The position numbers and the translations under genes were made by a program. Below the pieces are notes generated by a model, which saw only the letters and a program-made list of their open reading frames with translations, searched no databases and had not been told where the DNA came from. Below are positions 46,625-55,913 of a DNA stretch of 64,000 nucleotides, piece by piece. Every line of letters begins with the position of its first letter. Within the stretch, counting starts at the first letter, position 1. Source of the DNA: DSYU01 sp963827605 (GTDB taxonomy: Bacteria > Chloroflexota > Anaerolineae > Anaerolineales > Anaerolineaceae); NCBI GenBank assembly GCA_963827605.1, contig CAWHBK010000001.1, forward strand, positions 1 through 64,000, written 5' to 3'.

Positions 46625-46783
46625 CTACTTTCGATCGACAATAATTTCATATTTCCCTATCACCCGGTCTTCATTCTGACCCACCTCTGCAAACACCTTT
46701 CCCAAAACCGATAGTTCTACAAGGGCTTCTTTTTGAAGACGATTATTGAGAACATTCAGGGAAAGGGGTAGTGAATTCACCAT
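46625..46783 (-). CDS. small protein, 52 aa
   Basis: The ATG at 46783 has AAGGAAG upstream. The frame reads MVNSLPLSLNVLNNRLQKEA, LVELSVLGKVFAEVGQNEDR, ending KYEIIVDRK at a TAG. It is charged, helical then strand-like, with no signal peptide. No family is recognised. It lies 39 bases upstream of the ATC hydrolase-like gene and 32 bases downstream of another small frame in the same direction, which suggests a short operon. Confidence 0.5.
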   Translation of the reverse strand: MVNSLPLSLNVLNNRLQKEALVELSVLGKVFAEVGQNEDRVIGKYEIIVDRK

Positions 46784-46814
46784 TCGAGCTTCCTTCTCTC
46801 AAGAAACGAACAGA

Positions 46815-46949
46815 TTATGTCTTTTTGGGATCCAAAAGAATCCATTTTCCTACTAAATCATATGGCTGCATCAGTACAAGATCGTTAAAACGAGCAACCC
46901 TTGGGCGAATTTTGACAGCAGCAGTTATAGTCTTTGCTTTACTTTTCAT
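46815..46949 (-). CDS. small protein, 44 aa
   Basis: The ATG at 46949 has GAAGGGAAAAATGTA upstream. It reads KSKAKTITAAVKIRPRVARF, NDLVLMQPYDLVGKWILLD and ends in KKT. It is basic, with no signal peptide. No family is recognised. With 46625-46783 and the ATC hydrolase-like gene it forms a leftward run, divergent from the TTAACG promoter at 47019. Confidence 0.45.
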   Translation of the reverse strand: MKSKAKTITAAVKIRPRVARFNDLVLMQPYDLVGKWILLDPKKT

Positions 46950-47018
46950 TACATTTTTCCCTTCGGGTATTCAATTTTAAAAAGTAATCATATTTTAAAT
47001 CTTCTAAAAATTTACAGT

Positions 47019-47062
47019 TTAACGGTAACTTTAACGATCTTTGCACAGCGTCTACCTATGAT
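47019..47062 (+). promoter_or_regulatory. TTAACG promoter, copy 3 (PEP-utilising enzyme)
   Basis: TTAACG at 47019-47024 and again at 47031-47036 is a perfect 12-bp direct repeat. TATGAT (47057-47062) follows after exactly 20 bases, with TTTGCACAGCG between. The -10 overlaps the ATG at 47058, so translation must start further down (47109). Confidence 0.75.
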
Positions 47063-47108
47063 AAGCACTAGAAAAATGAAGTTCCACCTAACAGAATTTG
47101 AGGTTGTT

Positions 47109-49725
47109 ATGACAAAATCCTATATCCTTCCCCTGGCAAATCTCCATGCCACATTAGAGACGGTGGGCGGCAAGGGCGCTTCGCTCGCCCGCCTGTCCAT
47201 CGCCGGTCTCCCGGTGCCGAATGGATTCCATGTGACGACTGCCGCGTATAAGCAATTCGTCGAAGCGAACCAACTGCAAGAGCGGATCCTGGCGGCCCTT
47301 TCAACGGTTGAGCCTTCCCTGGTGGATACACTGGAAACAGCTTCGCGCGCCATCACCACTTTGTTTCTTGAAGCACGAATCCCGGTGGAGATCGGAAGGG
47401 CGATCGAAAGCGCCTACGACCAATTGTTGTGCAGCGACGCAGTCGTCGCCGTACGCTCCTCGGCCACCGCTGAAGACCTGCCCGGACTATCCTTTGCCGG
47501 GCAGCAGGAGACCTATCTCAACATTCGCGGGCTTCCGGCTGTGCTGGAAGCGGTTCGGCGCTGCTGGGCTTCGCTGTGGACGGCGCGCGCCATCGGCTAC
47601 CGGGCACAGCACGACATTCCCTCAGATACGATCAGCCTGGCGGTGGTGGTGCAGGAACTGGTGATGGCCGAGGCATCCGGAGTGATGTTCACCGCCAACC
47701 CGGCCAACGGGCGGCGCGATCAGACGATGATCACCGCCGCCTGGGGCCTGGGCGAAGCGATCGTGGGCGGGCTGGTCACCCCCGATACACTCGTCATCGA
47801 CAAAGCCAGCGGTCAGGTAGCCAGCCGCGAAATCGCTGATAAGGCGGTGATGACAGTGCGCATGGAGAGCGGAACCGAAGAACAACCTGTGCCGGAACGG
47901 ATGCGCAAATCTGCCATCCTCAACGACACCCAGGCGGCCGAGCTAACCCAAATTGGAGGCCAGATCGAGACCTGTACGGTCAGCCGATGGACATCGAGTG
48001 GGCGCTGGTTGGCGGCAAGATGTTTATCGTCCAGGCTCGGCCCATCACCGCTCTGCCTGAGCCGCAATTGGAGCCACCCGTCATGTGGCCTATCCCCAAC
48101 CCGAAGGGCAAATATGGGCGCGGCAGCATCATCGATTTACTGCCCAATCCACTCACGCCTTTATTCCGTACCATGGGTGGAAAAATCATCGAACATCAGA
48201 GCTTCCTCGTGTATGAGCGGACAGCGGGGATCAAACACTGGCCTGGTTCGATCTACGTCTTCGTCAACGACTACGCCTATATGACCATGAGTTATCCCCT
48301 ATGGGACCTGTTGCGCCTGATGAAGGCTGGATTCAGTCAGTTCACTTATGTTTTCAAGTTCGGCGAACGAAATTGGAAGGACGACTTCGCACCCCAGGTA
48401 CGTGCGGACCATCGAGCGCTGGCAGACAGCAGCCAGCAACCGAGATGCGCGCCGCTGATTTGCTGGATGGGGCGCGGCAGCTTTTTGAGGCGGCTGCTTT
48501 CACCTATACGACCCTCCAAACAGGGCTGATCCCGGCATCTTCCTTCTCAGAAATGCTGTTCAGCTTCGTTTATAACCGTCTGATCAAGAAATCCTTTGAC
48601 CCGCCCGCTACCACCTTCCTGCTCGGTTTCGACTCCGCGCCCATCCGGGCCGAAAAAGCACTCTACGACCTGGCCTTGTGGGCCAAGGACCGTCCGGGGC
48701 TGGCCGCTTACCTGACCGCCAGACGCGGCAGCCAGATAGCCGCCGATTTGCGCACCCAGACACGACCGGAGAGCGTTACCTATGAGGATTGGCAGGCGCT
48801 ACAAACCCGCTTTGACGCCTACCGGGAGCAGTACGGTCTTTCGCTCTACGACCTGGACTTTTCCAAACCAACCCTGGCCGAAGACCCCGCTACCCTGCTG
48901 GATACGCTGCAACTGTATCTTTCGGGCGGAAGCCGCAATCCCTATGAACGGGTTGCTACCCTGGCGGCCCAGCGCGAGCAGGCAACGGAGCAAATCCTCA
49001 CCCGTATTCATGGATTGAAACGCAAATGGTTCCTGCAAACACTGAGGAAGGCACAGAAGTTCACCCCTTTGCGCGAAGAAGGCCTGGCCGACCTGGGACT
49101 GGGTTACCCGCTGCTGCGCCGCTTGCTGCTCGAACTGGGAAGACGGCTGGTTCTGGCAGGGAGTATTGCCGGCGAAGAGGATATCTTCTGGCTGGAAGAA
49201 AATGAAACTCAACAGTCCGCAGCGCTGCTGGACCAGGGCCAGGCTATCCCGATGATGCAGGATGTAATTGCCCACCGTAAAGCCGTCTGGAATGCCGAGA
49301 AGCGCGTCACGCCGCCCAGCATGCTGCCAGTGGGCAGCCGCTTGATGGGCATCGATGTTGGGGCGCTGAGTGCGCGGACGGAAGGACAGACTGGCGATAC
49401 GATCAAAGGAACCGGGGCCTTCCCGGGCAGCGTCACCGCTGTAGCTCGCGTGCTGCACGGACCCGAAGATTTCGACCAGATGCAGCCGGGTGAAATCCTG
49501 GTCGCCGCCATCACGACCCCGGCCTGGACGCCGCTGTTCGCCAAAGCCGCGGCCATCGTCACCGACATCGGCGGGCCGCTCAGCCACAGCTCGATCGTCG
49601 CCCGCGAGTACGGCATTCCGGCCGTGCTGGGCACCGGCGTCGCCACAAGGCGCATTACCAGCGGGCAGACCATCACCGTGGATGGTAGTACCGGACTGGT
49701 TAACTTGAAAAATGGACACGAATAA
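47109..49725 (+). CDS. PEP-utilising enzyme, rifampin phosphotransferase/PEP synthase-like, two frameshifts
   Basis: The joined protein has about 872 residues. The ATP-grasp domain (about 1-310) has VGGKGASLARLSIAGLPVPN, VAVRSSATAEDLPGLSFAGQ and QETYLNI. The middle domain is about 310-760. The C-terminal swivelling His domain has DIGGPLSHSSIVAREYGIPA with the phospho-accepting His. Length and domain order fit rifampin phosphotransferase (ATP-grasp, drug-binding, His) better than PEP synthase, which has a further PEP-binding barrel. Frame changes lie near 47970 and 48410. The start at 47109 follows GAGGTTGTT and lies downstream of the TTAACG promoter. The substrate is not proven. Confidence 0.8.
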
Positions 49726-49927
49726 ATCAACCCCTCGAAATATCTATATTCTCAGCTTCACCTTATTGGTGGTCATGCTGGGGTTCGGGATCATCATCCC
49801 GATCCTGCCTTTCTACATTGAAAAGCTGGGGGCGAGCGGGCGCGAGTTGGGTATGCTCACCTCCATTTCGGCGCTGATGCAGTTCGTCTTTGCACCCCTA
49901 TGGGGCACGCTCTCCAGGTGGAAGTAG
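49712..49927 (+). pseudogene. MFS transporter N-terminal fragment, 71 aa
   Basis: It reads TLLVVMLGFGIIIPILPFYI (helix 1), EKLGASGRELGMLTSISALM and QFVFAPLWGTLS, typical of the N terminus of TetA-like MFS efflux pumps. A stop follows where the conserved DRxGRR loop would begin. Its start overlaps the end of the PEP-utilising gene by 14 bases, indicating that it once followed that gene in an operon. The gap to 50090 holds a palindrome only. Confidence 0.7.
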
Positions 49928-50063
49928 TAGGCATGGAGGGGTATTAATGCCGCCGTGTACTAGCATTCCAGTCGATGCCCGGAGTTCAGCCTATTCGTAG
50001 AACGAATGAGATATTACAGAAGGGAGCATTTCTTCGGAAGATTTAATTGTAAAGGAAGGACTC

Positions 50064-50080
50064 TAATTGTTGTACAATTA
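50064..50080. promoter_or_regulatory. palindrome upstream of BTAD-STAND gene
   Basis: TAATTGT-TGT-ACAATTA is a 7-bp perfect inverted repeat ending 10 bases before the start of the regulator gene. It could be an operator for autoregulation. Confidence 0.4.
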
Positions 50081-50090
50081 ATCCATAGGA

Positions 50091-53000
50091 TTGGAGTCCC
50101 TTCTGACAGATCTAAAGTTATTCTGGCTGGGGCCGCCGGTCATTCAGTTCAATGACCGTGCAATACATGCGGAAACGCGCAAAGCCGCCGCGCTTCTATC
50201 TTATTTGAGTCTCTCTCCCAATAACCGCTCCAGAGAAAGCCTGGCGGCCTTGTTTTGGCCCGAGTTTGACCAGACCCATGCCCATGCAAATTTGCGCCGG
50301 GCGCTTTCCTCGCTCAATCAATTCCTTGGATCTAACATTCTGATCAGTAATCGGGATCATTTGGGCATTGACCTGGAAGCTCAGGTCTGGATGGATATTC
50401 GTGAGTTCCATCAACATCTGGCAGCAGTGCAAGCGCATACCCATCCAGAAAGCGCCTCATGCTCGCAGTGCTTGTATGCGCTGGAGGCAGCAGTCGGTCT
50501 TTACCGAGGGGATTTTCTGGAGGGATTAAATCTGCGGGATTGCCCAGAATTCGATGATTGGCAATACTTTCAACGAGAAGAACTGCGGCAGGAGCTGGCG
50601 GGCGCTCTGAAAAAGCTAAGCAATGCCTATGCCGGTTTAGGTGAGTGGGAAAAAGCGATTGGGCACGCCCGCCGCCAGGTAAGCCTTGACCGTCTCGACG
50701 AGCCTTCCCAACGCTTGCTGATTCAGTTCTATGCCCAGTCTGGGCAGCGCAGCGCTGCATTGCACCAGTATGAGGATTTGACCCAAACCCTGCAGGATGA
50801 GTTGGGCCAGTCTCCCTCAGTTGAAACCAATACTTTGATTCAACAGATCCGGGCGGGAGAGCTTGAAATCAGGCCCAGCGCTCAAAAAGGCCCTGAACAA
50901 TATCTGCAAGGCAATAAGGATCAACCTTTGATCCGGACAAAGCTCTTCGCCCCGCCGCCCCGCTCCACCCGCGTCTCCCGGCCCCGCCTTTTAACGCAAT
51001 TGGATCAGGCCTCTCAATATCCCCTGACCCTGATCTGCGCTCCAGCCGGATATGGGAAAACCACCCTCCTGTTGGAATGGGTCCAGAATTGTAGATCGAG
51101 TACCATTGTCCAACTGAGTGTTGGTTCGCCATCGGAAATCCACCACCCTAAAATCGCCTGGTTATCTTTGGATGCAGGGGATAACGATTCTTCTCGCTTC
51201 CTGGCCTACCTTGTGGCTGCCTTAGAAAATGCCCAGCCTGGGATCAGTGCTGAAACGCAGCTCCTGCTCCAGTCTCCTCAGCCACTGCCCCCCCAAACGA
51301 TCCTGGCGGTTCTAATTAACAACCTACAAGAGCTGGGCCTTCCCATCTGGTTCATTCTCGACGATTATCAGTTCATCACGAACCCTGCAATCCATGAAAG
51401 TATTATTTTTCTCCTCGAACACCTGCCTGCTCAATTTCACCTGCTGATCGCCACCCGCTCCGATCCACCCCTACCCCTACACCGCTACCGGGCTCGTAAC
51501 CAGCTGCTCGAGCTGCGGTCCAATGACCTGCGTTTTACATCCGAAGAAGCAGCTGCTTTTCTCAATCGTACGATGGATCTATCACTTTCCATGGAAGATG
51601 TCGTTACGCTTGAAAATCGCACAGAAGGCTGGATCGCTGGCTTGCAGATGGCTGCCCTTGCGATGCAGTCCCTTGCTTCGCAAGGGCCCCTCTCCATGCA
51701 AGGTCGGATGGATCGCTCCGCTTTTATCCGCGATTTCGGTGGCAGCCACCGGTATATTCTAGAATATCTCATCGAAGAAATCCTCAATCGACAGCCGGAG
51801 AATATCAAAACATTCCTCCTGTATACTTCGATTCTCGATCGATTATGTAAGCCGCTCTGTGATCAAGTCCTGGAAAATTCGGAATACGGCCAGATCACTT
51901 TAGCGGAGCTGGAGCGCTTAAACCTCTTTCTCACCCCGCTGGATGATGTCGGTTACTGGTACCGCTATCATCATTTGTTCGCCGACTTATTGAGAGGCAG
52001 AGTAGCCCAATCTCAGCCGGAACTGCTTCCTACGTTACACTTGCGCGCCAGCCAATGGTATGAGAAAGAATTGCTGCCGGAGGAGGCGATCAAACACGCG
52101 CTCGCCGCAAATGCACTGGAGCGAGCAGCGGATCTTGTAGAACACTATATGATGGCGATCATGAACCGTGGCGAACTGTCCTCGCTGTTGATTTTTATCC
52201 GGGAATTGCCCGATGATCTGCTCAGAAATCATCCCATATTATGCCTTGAGCATGCCTGGGTGCTGACCTTTTCCGGTCAAATCGGCGAGGTCGAGGAGCT
52301 GCTAAAACTGGCCGAGTCTCAAATTCACCCGGATCCGCTCTCCCTTCAGGCAAGAGAAGTGCTTGGAAGTGCAGCCATCATTCGCGGACTCATCGCAGAC
52401 CTCAGCGGAGATATGGCGACTGCCATATCTCTGGCTCGCAAAGCGGATGCTTTGCTGTCGAAAGAAAATTCACAATCCCGCAGCGTCATACCGTATGTAC
52501 TGGGGGATGGGTACTTTGCCATGGGTCAGCTGGATCAGGCAGAACAGGCCTATGAGAAGATCAGTCAAATCGGGAGGAATTCCGGCAACTTGTGGACCAC
52601 GCTGGTTGCTTTGCACAAACTGTCGCTGGTCAAGAAGCTGAAAGGAAAGCTGCATGCCGCATGGGGGCTTTACCAGGAGGGCATCCAGTTAGCAACTGAA
52701 AAAAAAGCCCTGCGTTCCGGCAGCCTGGGAGCAACGTATGTTGCGATGAGTGAGCTTCAGCGCGAGTGGAATGAATTAGAGGCCGCTATGCAGACAGCCA
52801 CCCAGGCGATCAAGACCATGGAGCACTGGCCAAATCCTGTTGACCTGGTCAATGGGTACGTTTCATTAGCGCGAATTGCTTTGTCCCAATGTGAAATTGG
52901 GGATGCAGAGATCGCCTTTCACAGAGCAGATGAAATCAGCCGGCGGGGGAGAATCTTTCCTGCCACACGAATGAATTTAGAGTCTTGCCAGGTACAGCTT

Positions 53001-53507
53001 TGGCTGGTGAAAGGGGACCAGCATGCTCTCAACCAATGGGTGGAAAGCCGGTTACCCGAAGACATGGGTACCGCTCTCGATGAAAAATTTGATTACATTG
53101 TCGAGATAGGATCGATTACCCTGGCTCGCGGACTCATTGCCCAGGGGGTTGAAGCGGTTGACCGTGCTGTTCGGTGGCTCAATCAGCTGGCCGAACTCAG
53201 CCGGGCTGCGGGTCAGGTCGGTTTACTGATCGAGATCCTGTCCTTGCTCGCTTTAGCCTATCAAGCCAGGATGGAACCCGAGGCAGCGCTGAAGGCGCTC
53301 AAAGAATGCCTGGTTTTGGCACAACCAGAAGGCTATCTGCGCCTGTTCCTGGACGGAGGTCAGCCGATGAGGCGGCTAATTCAAGGTTTGAGCATACAGG
53401 TTGAAAGCTTTCCAGATGAAAACAGCCTGTATCTCCTCCCTTATATTCGGCGAATTCTCTCAATTTTTCCGGATGAGCAAGGCGCCCAACTCAGCCAGAG
53501 AAAATAG
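50091..53507 (+). CDS. BTAD (SARP)-STAND hybrid regulator, 1138 aa
   Basis: The N terminus is a winged helix of the SARP type (FWLGPPVIQFNDRAIHAETR, SRESLAALFWPEFDQTHAHA, NLRRALSSLNQFLG), then a BTAD repeat domain (about 100-250). From about residue 280 a MalT-type core follows: LIRTKLFAPPPRSTRVSRPR, Walker A in CAPAGYGKTTLL (about 316-325), WLSLDAGDND and a TPR-like region. It ends FPDEQGAQLSQRK with no LuxR helix-turn-helix, so DNA binding must rest with the N-terminal domain. TTG at 50091 is the first possible start after a stop and has a poor ribosome site. It is a single-gene transcript, with no regulated gene obvious beside it. Confidence 0.87.
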   Translation: MESLLTDLKLFWLGPPVIQFNDRAIHAETRKAAALLSYLSLSPNNRSRESLAALFWPEFDQTHAHANLRRALSSLNQFLGSNILISNRDHLGIDLEAQVWMDIREFHQHLAAVQAHTHPESASCSQCLYALEAAVGLYRGDFLEGLNLRDCPEFDDWQYFQREELRQELAGALKKLSNAYAGLGEWEKAIGHARRQVSLDRLDEPSQRLLIQFYAQSGQRSAALHQYEDLTQTLQDELGQSPSVETNTLIQQIRAGELEIRPSAQKGPEQYLQGNKDQPLIRTKLFAPPPRSTRVSRPRLLTQLDQASQYPLTLICAPAGYGKTTLLLEWVQNCRSSTIVQLSVGSPSEIHHPKIAWLSLDAGDNDSSRFLAYLVAALENAQPGISAETQLLLQSPQPLPPQTILAVLINNLQELGLPIWFILDDYQFITNPAIHESIIFLLEHLPAQFHLLIATRSDPPLPLHRYRARNQLLELRSNDLRFTSEEAAAFLNRTMDLSLSMEDVVTLENRTEGWIAGLQMAALAMQSLASQGPLSMQGRMDRSAFIRDFGGSHRYILEYLIEEILNRQPENIKTFLLYTSILDRLCKPLCDQVLENSEYGQITLAELERLNLFLTPLDDVGYWYRYHHLFADLLRGRVAQSQPELLPTLHLRASQWYEKELLPEEAIKHALAANALERAADLVEHYMMAIMNRGELSSLLIFIRELPDDLLRNHPILCLEHAWVLTFSGQIGEVEELLKLAESQIHPDPLSLQAREVLGSAAIIRGLIADLSGDMATAISLARKADALLSKENSQSRSVIPYVLGDGYFAMGQLDQAEQAYEKISQIGRNSGNLWTTLVALHKLSLVKKLKGKLHAAWGLYQEGIQLATEKKALRSGSLGATYVAMSELQREWNELEAAMQTATQAIKTMEHWPNPVDLVNGYVSLARIALSQCEIGDAEIAFHRADEISRRGRIFPATRMNLESCQVQLWLVKGDQHALNQWVESRLPEDMGTALDEKFDYIVEIGSITLARGLIAQGVEAVDRAVRWLNQLAELSRAAGQVGLLIEILSLLALAYQARMEPEAALKALKECLVLAQPEGYLRLFLDGGQPMRRLIQGLSIQVESFPDENSLYLLPYIRRILSIFPDEQGAQLSQRK

Positions 53508-53635
53508 AGGATGATAACTTTGCGATTTCTTCCATCAAACGGTTTTCAGTATCAATTCGTTTCTTATCGGGCAGTAGGCTGGCACTTAAGGCGTTTAACA
53601 CGAGTGCACTCCTGATACATTCCGGACCGACGGTT

Positions 53636-54457
53636 TCATCTCTCACTCGGTCCGTGGTCAATCCTGCGTTTCATCACCTCAAGAGCTTTTTCTTTACGTC
53701 GTTTACTCCTGCGATAATTCCAGCCGCCAATGGTTTCGAGTAATTGGAGCACTTCCCGCCCTGCAGGGCCAGGGTAAATGTACCGGCTGTATTTGGGTGG
53801 TTGGCTTTCCTTTTTTAGGTTCGAGTTGAGTGTCACCTCACCAATGGCGATCGCTTCTTCGTTACCCAGCTCGCCTTTTACACAACCGTGCCCATCCAGG
53901 ATCGTCGAACCTCCACAGAAACAATAATCCTTCGGCTGGCCGAGGATTGTAGAGGGAACCGCAGAATTCCAGGGACCGCTTTTGTTGCACATCACCACCG
54001 GGATACCAAACCATTGGTTGTACATCCGCGCTACCTGACCTGGCATGCGATTCAGCCGTTCTATATCTGCCTGGCTAACGGCCTTGCTCGTACGGGTTGG
54101 TGTGCAATAGGAACACGGCATAAGCATCAGGTCTACTTTACCAAGATTTATTGCGCAGGCAACTTCATACGTATGGTTATCGAAGCAAATTCCGACCCCA
54201 ATGCGGCCTAAATCGGTATCCAGAACCTGTGGGCCGCGACTGCTTTCAAAAAAGTAGGCTTCCCAGATGGAAGGACTGCGCTTGCCTACCTGTCTGGCAA
54301 TGGTTCCATCCGGCGTAGCGAGGGCAAAGGTGTTCAGGAAACGGCCATTCCTGGCTTCCAAAAAACTGGTGCCAATAAAAACGCCGTAGGTGCGCCCTAT
54401 TTCACACAGCCAATGGACCGTTTGTCCATTGAATGGTTCAGCCGGAACCCATACTTC
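53636..54457 (-). pseudogene. carbon-nitrogen hydrolase (nitrilase superfamily), 5'-truncated
   Basis: The frame begins after a TAA near 54460 without a start codon and reads WLCEIGRTYGVFIGTSFLEA, then TIARQVGKRSPSIWEAYFFE (catalytic Lys region) and GRIGVGICFDNHTYEVACAI (catalytic Cys). It continues normally to KRRIDHGPSER. The first part, with the catalytic Glu, is missing. A TTG at about 54363 could start a shortened protein. The neighbouring 54458-54669 bases hold nothing recognised. Confidence 0.7.
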
Positions 54458-54669
54458 ATCTTAGAAATCGTCTGTTAAGACTTTGTTACATCGACCATTA
54501 CAAAAATATAAAAACGAAAATTTTCAGCTGCCATATCAGGAATTGCATTAGGGATGGCATTGGCTAAAACGCTTAAAAAGCAAATAATTTCCGTCTATTA
54601 CCGGTTTAACAGATTAACCTTTCTTGATCAATGGATTAATTATTGAACCTGTGGGTTTTTATAGCTTAT

Positions 54670-54713
54670 GTCACAAACTTTTTAACGATTTTGGCACAAT
54701 TTTTAGATATTGT
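54670..54713 (+). promoter_or_regulatory. TTAACG promoter, copy 4 (small family protein)
   Basis: TTAACG (54682-54687) is followed, exactly 20 bases later, by TATTGT (54708-54713), with TTTGGCACAA between them, as in copies 1 and 3 (GCACA). The upstream repeat unit is degenerate (GTCACA). It lies 30 bases before the small family gene. Confidence 0.55.
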
Positions 54714-54743
54714 AGAGGCAAGCAAAAAAAGTTGACGGTGAAG

Positions 54744-55004
54744 ATGATGAATTCAAAATCGTATTATGAGATTCGGGTGAAAGACTACCTCGATCAACAA
54801 TGGTCGGTGTGGTTTGATGGGATGAAGATCACCAACAACGATGATGGCACTACCCTCCTTTCCGGCTGGGTCACAGACCAGGCCGCCCTTCATAGCCTAC
54901 TTGCCCGAATCCGCGATTTGAACCTGTTCTTGATCTCCGTAGAACCAATTTCACCCGAACAAGACGAGCCGCCTCGTCAGGAAAATGGATCAGGGACCAC
55001 CTAA
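54744..55004 (+). CDS. small family protein (copy 4), 86 aa
   Basis: It reads YYEIRVKDYLDQQWSVWFDG, then GTTLLSGWVTDQAALHSLLA followed by RIRDLNLFLISV and a polar tail. This is the clearest family member: Y-E-I-R start, W-x-x-W-F-D-G middle and DQAALHxLLxRIRDLxLxLISV end. ATG 54744 lies below a TTAACG promoter; ATG 54747 is also possible, and neither has a strong ribosome site. An NAD-dependent epimerase gene starts 39 bases after its stop. Function unknown. Confidence 0.8.
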   Translation: MMNSKSYYEIRVKDYLDQQWSVWFDGMKITNNDDGTTLLSGWVTDQAALHSLLARIRDLNLFLISVEPISPEQDEPPRQENGSGTT

Positions 55005-55043
55005 AAAGCACCCGATTTTGAATAAGAAAGGAAAGAAGATCGA

Positions 55044-55877
55044 ATGAAATTACTAATCGCTGGAGCAAGCGGAATGATCGGTTCAGCCGTTATGCGCTAT
55101 TTAACGAACCAGGGTTACGAATTGGTTCGTTTGGTACGCCACCCACCAGGCAAGGCCGAAGTGCGCTGGGATCCAGACACGGGCGAGATTGATTCAAAAG
55201 GTATCGAAGGATTTGACGGGGTTGTGCACCTGGCGAGTATGCCCTGGCCTATACGCTGGACGTCCGAGGCCAAAAACAGGATTCGTGCCAACCGGTTAGC
55301 AACGAACCGATTACTGGCGGAAACATTGTCGAAGTGTGAGCATAAGCCGCGCGTACTCGTTTGTGCATCCGGGATGGGGATTTACCCTTCCTCTGGTGAT
55401 CAGGTCCTCAGTGAAGACAGCGAACCTGGTTCAGATTTCCTGGCAGCACTGCAATGTGAGGGCGAAGCCGTTGCGATGAAGGCTTGTCGTGCAGGAATCC
55501 GGGTGGTGAATTTACGTATCCCAGCAGTACTGGGTGAGGCAGCCATCCGGCGGAATATGGGCCGGATTGGGAATGGGCGTCAATGGTCAAGCTGGGTAGC
55601 GCGAATCGCGGGTTTTTACGCGTTTGGAGCGATCACCCTGCTGTCCTTCCTGTTTATCACTCCGCAGCAGGCTACCAGTATCATTGCGCAGCGCCATGGA
55701 CTGCCAGTCTCAACCGGAAATTGGTTTATGTTCTATGCACGAGCTGACCTGATGTTTTTTGGCAATTCCATTTGGTCGCTCATCGTGATTTTCTACCTCA
55801 TCATTGTGCGTAAGCGGTTCTTTAGACATCAAATCGCTGACCAGATGCAGGGGAAACATGAACCAGGTCAGCTTTAG
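55044..55877 (+). CDS. TIGR01777-like epimerase fused to a membrane segment
   Basis: The first 185 residues are a Rossmann-fold SDR of the TIGR01777 type: LLIAGASGMIGSAVMRYL (NAD site), GVVHLASMPW, ANRLATNRLLAETLSKC, LVCASGMGIYPSSGD, MGRIGNGRQWSSWV. The normal C-terminal domain (substrate binding and DUF1731) is absent. Instead the frame runs into ARIAGFYAFGAITLLSFLFI and SIWSLIVIFYLIIVRKRFF, two membrane helices from an unrelated protein. A deletion fusion is likely. GGAAAGAAGATCGA precedes the ATG. Whether the hybrid is active is unknown. Confidence 0.8.
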   Translation: MKLLIAGASGMIGSAVMRYLTNQGYELVRLVRHPPGKAEVRWDPDTGEIDSKGIEGFDGVVHLASMPWPIRWTSEAKNRIRANRLATNRLLAETLSKCEHKPRVLVCASGMGIYPSSGDQVLSEDSEPGSDFLAALQCEGEAVAMKACRAGIRVVNLRIPAVLGEAAIRRNMGRIGNGRQWSSWVARIAGFYAFGAITLLSFLFITPQQATSIIAQRHGLPVSTGNWFMFYARADLMFFGNSIWSLIVIFYLIIVRKRFFRHQIADQMQGKHEPGQL

Positions 55878-55913
55878 CCGAATTAAAAACGTAACAAGCA
55901 AAGGAGTTCTACG

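Noticed and set aside
46771..46980. Plus-strand frame of 69 codons with a hydrophobic end
   Set aside because: Two minus-strand small frames with ribosome sites cover the same bases, and the plus frame has none.
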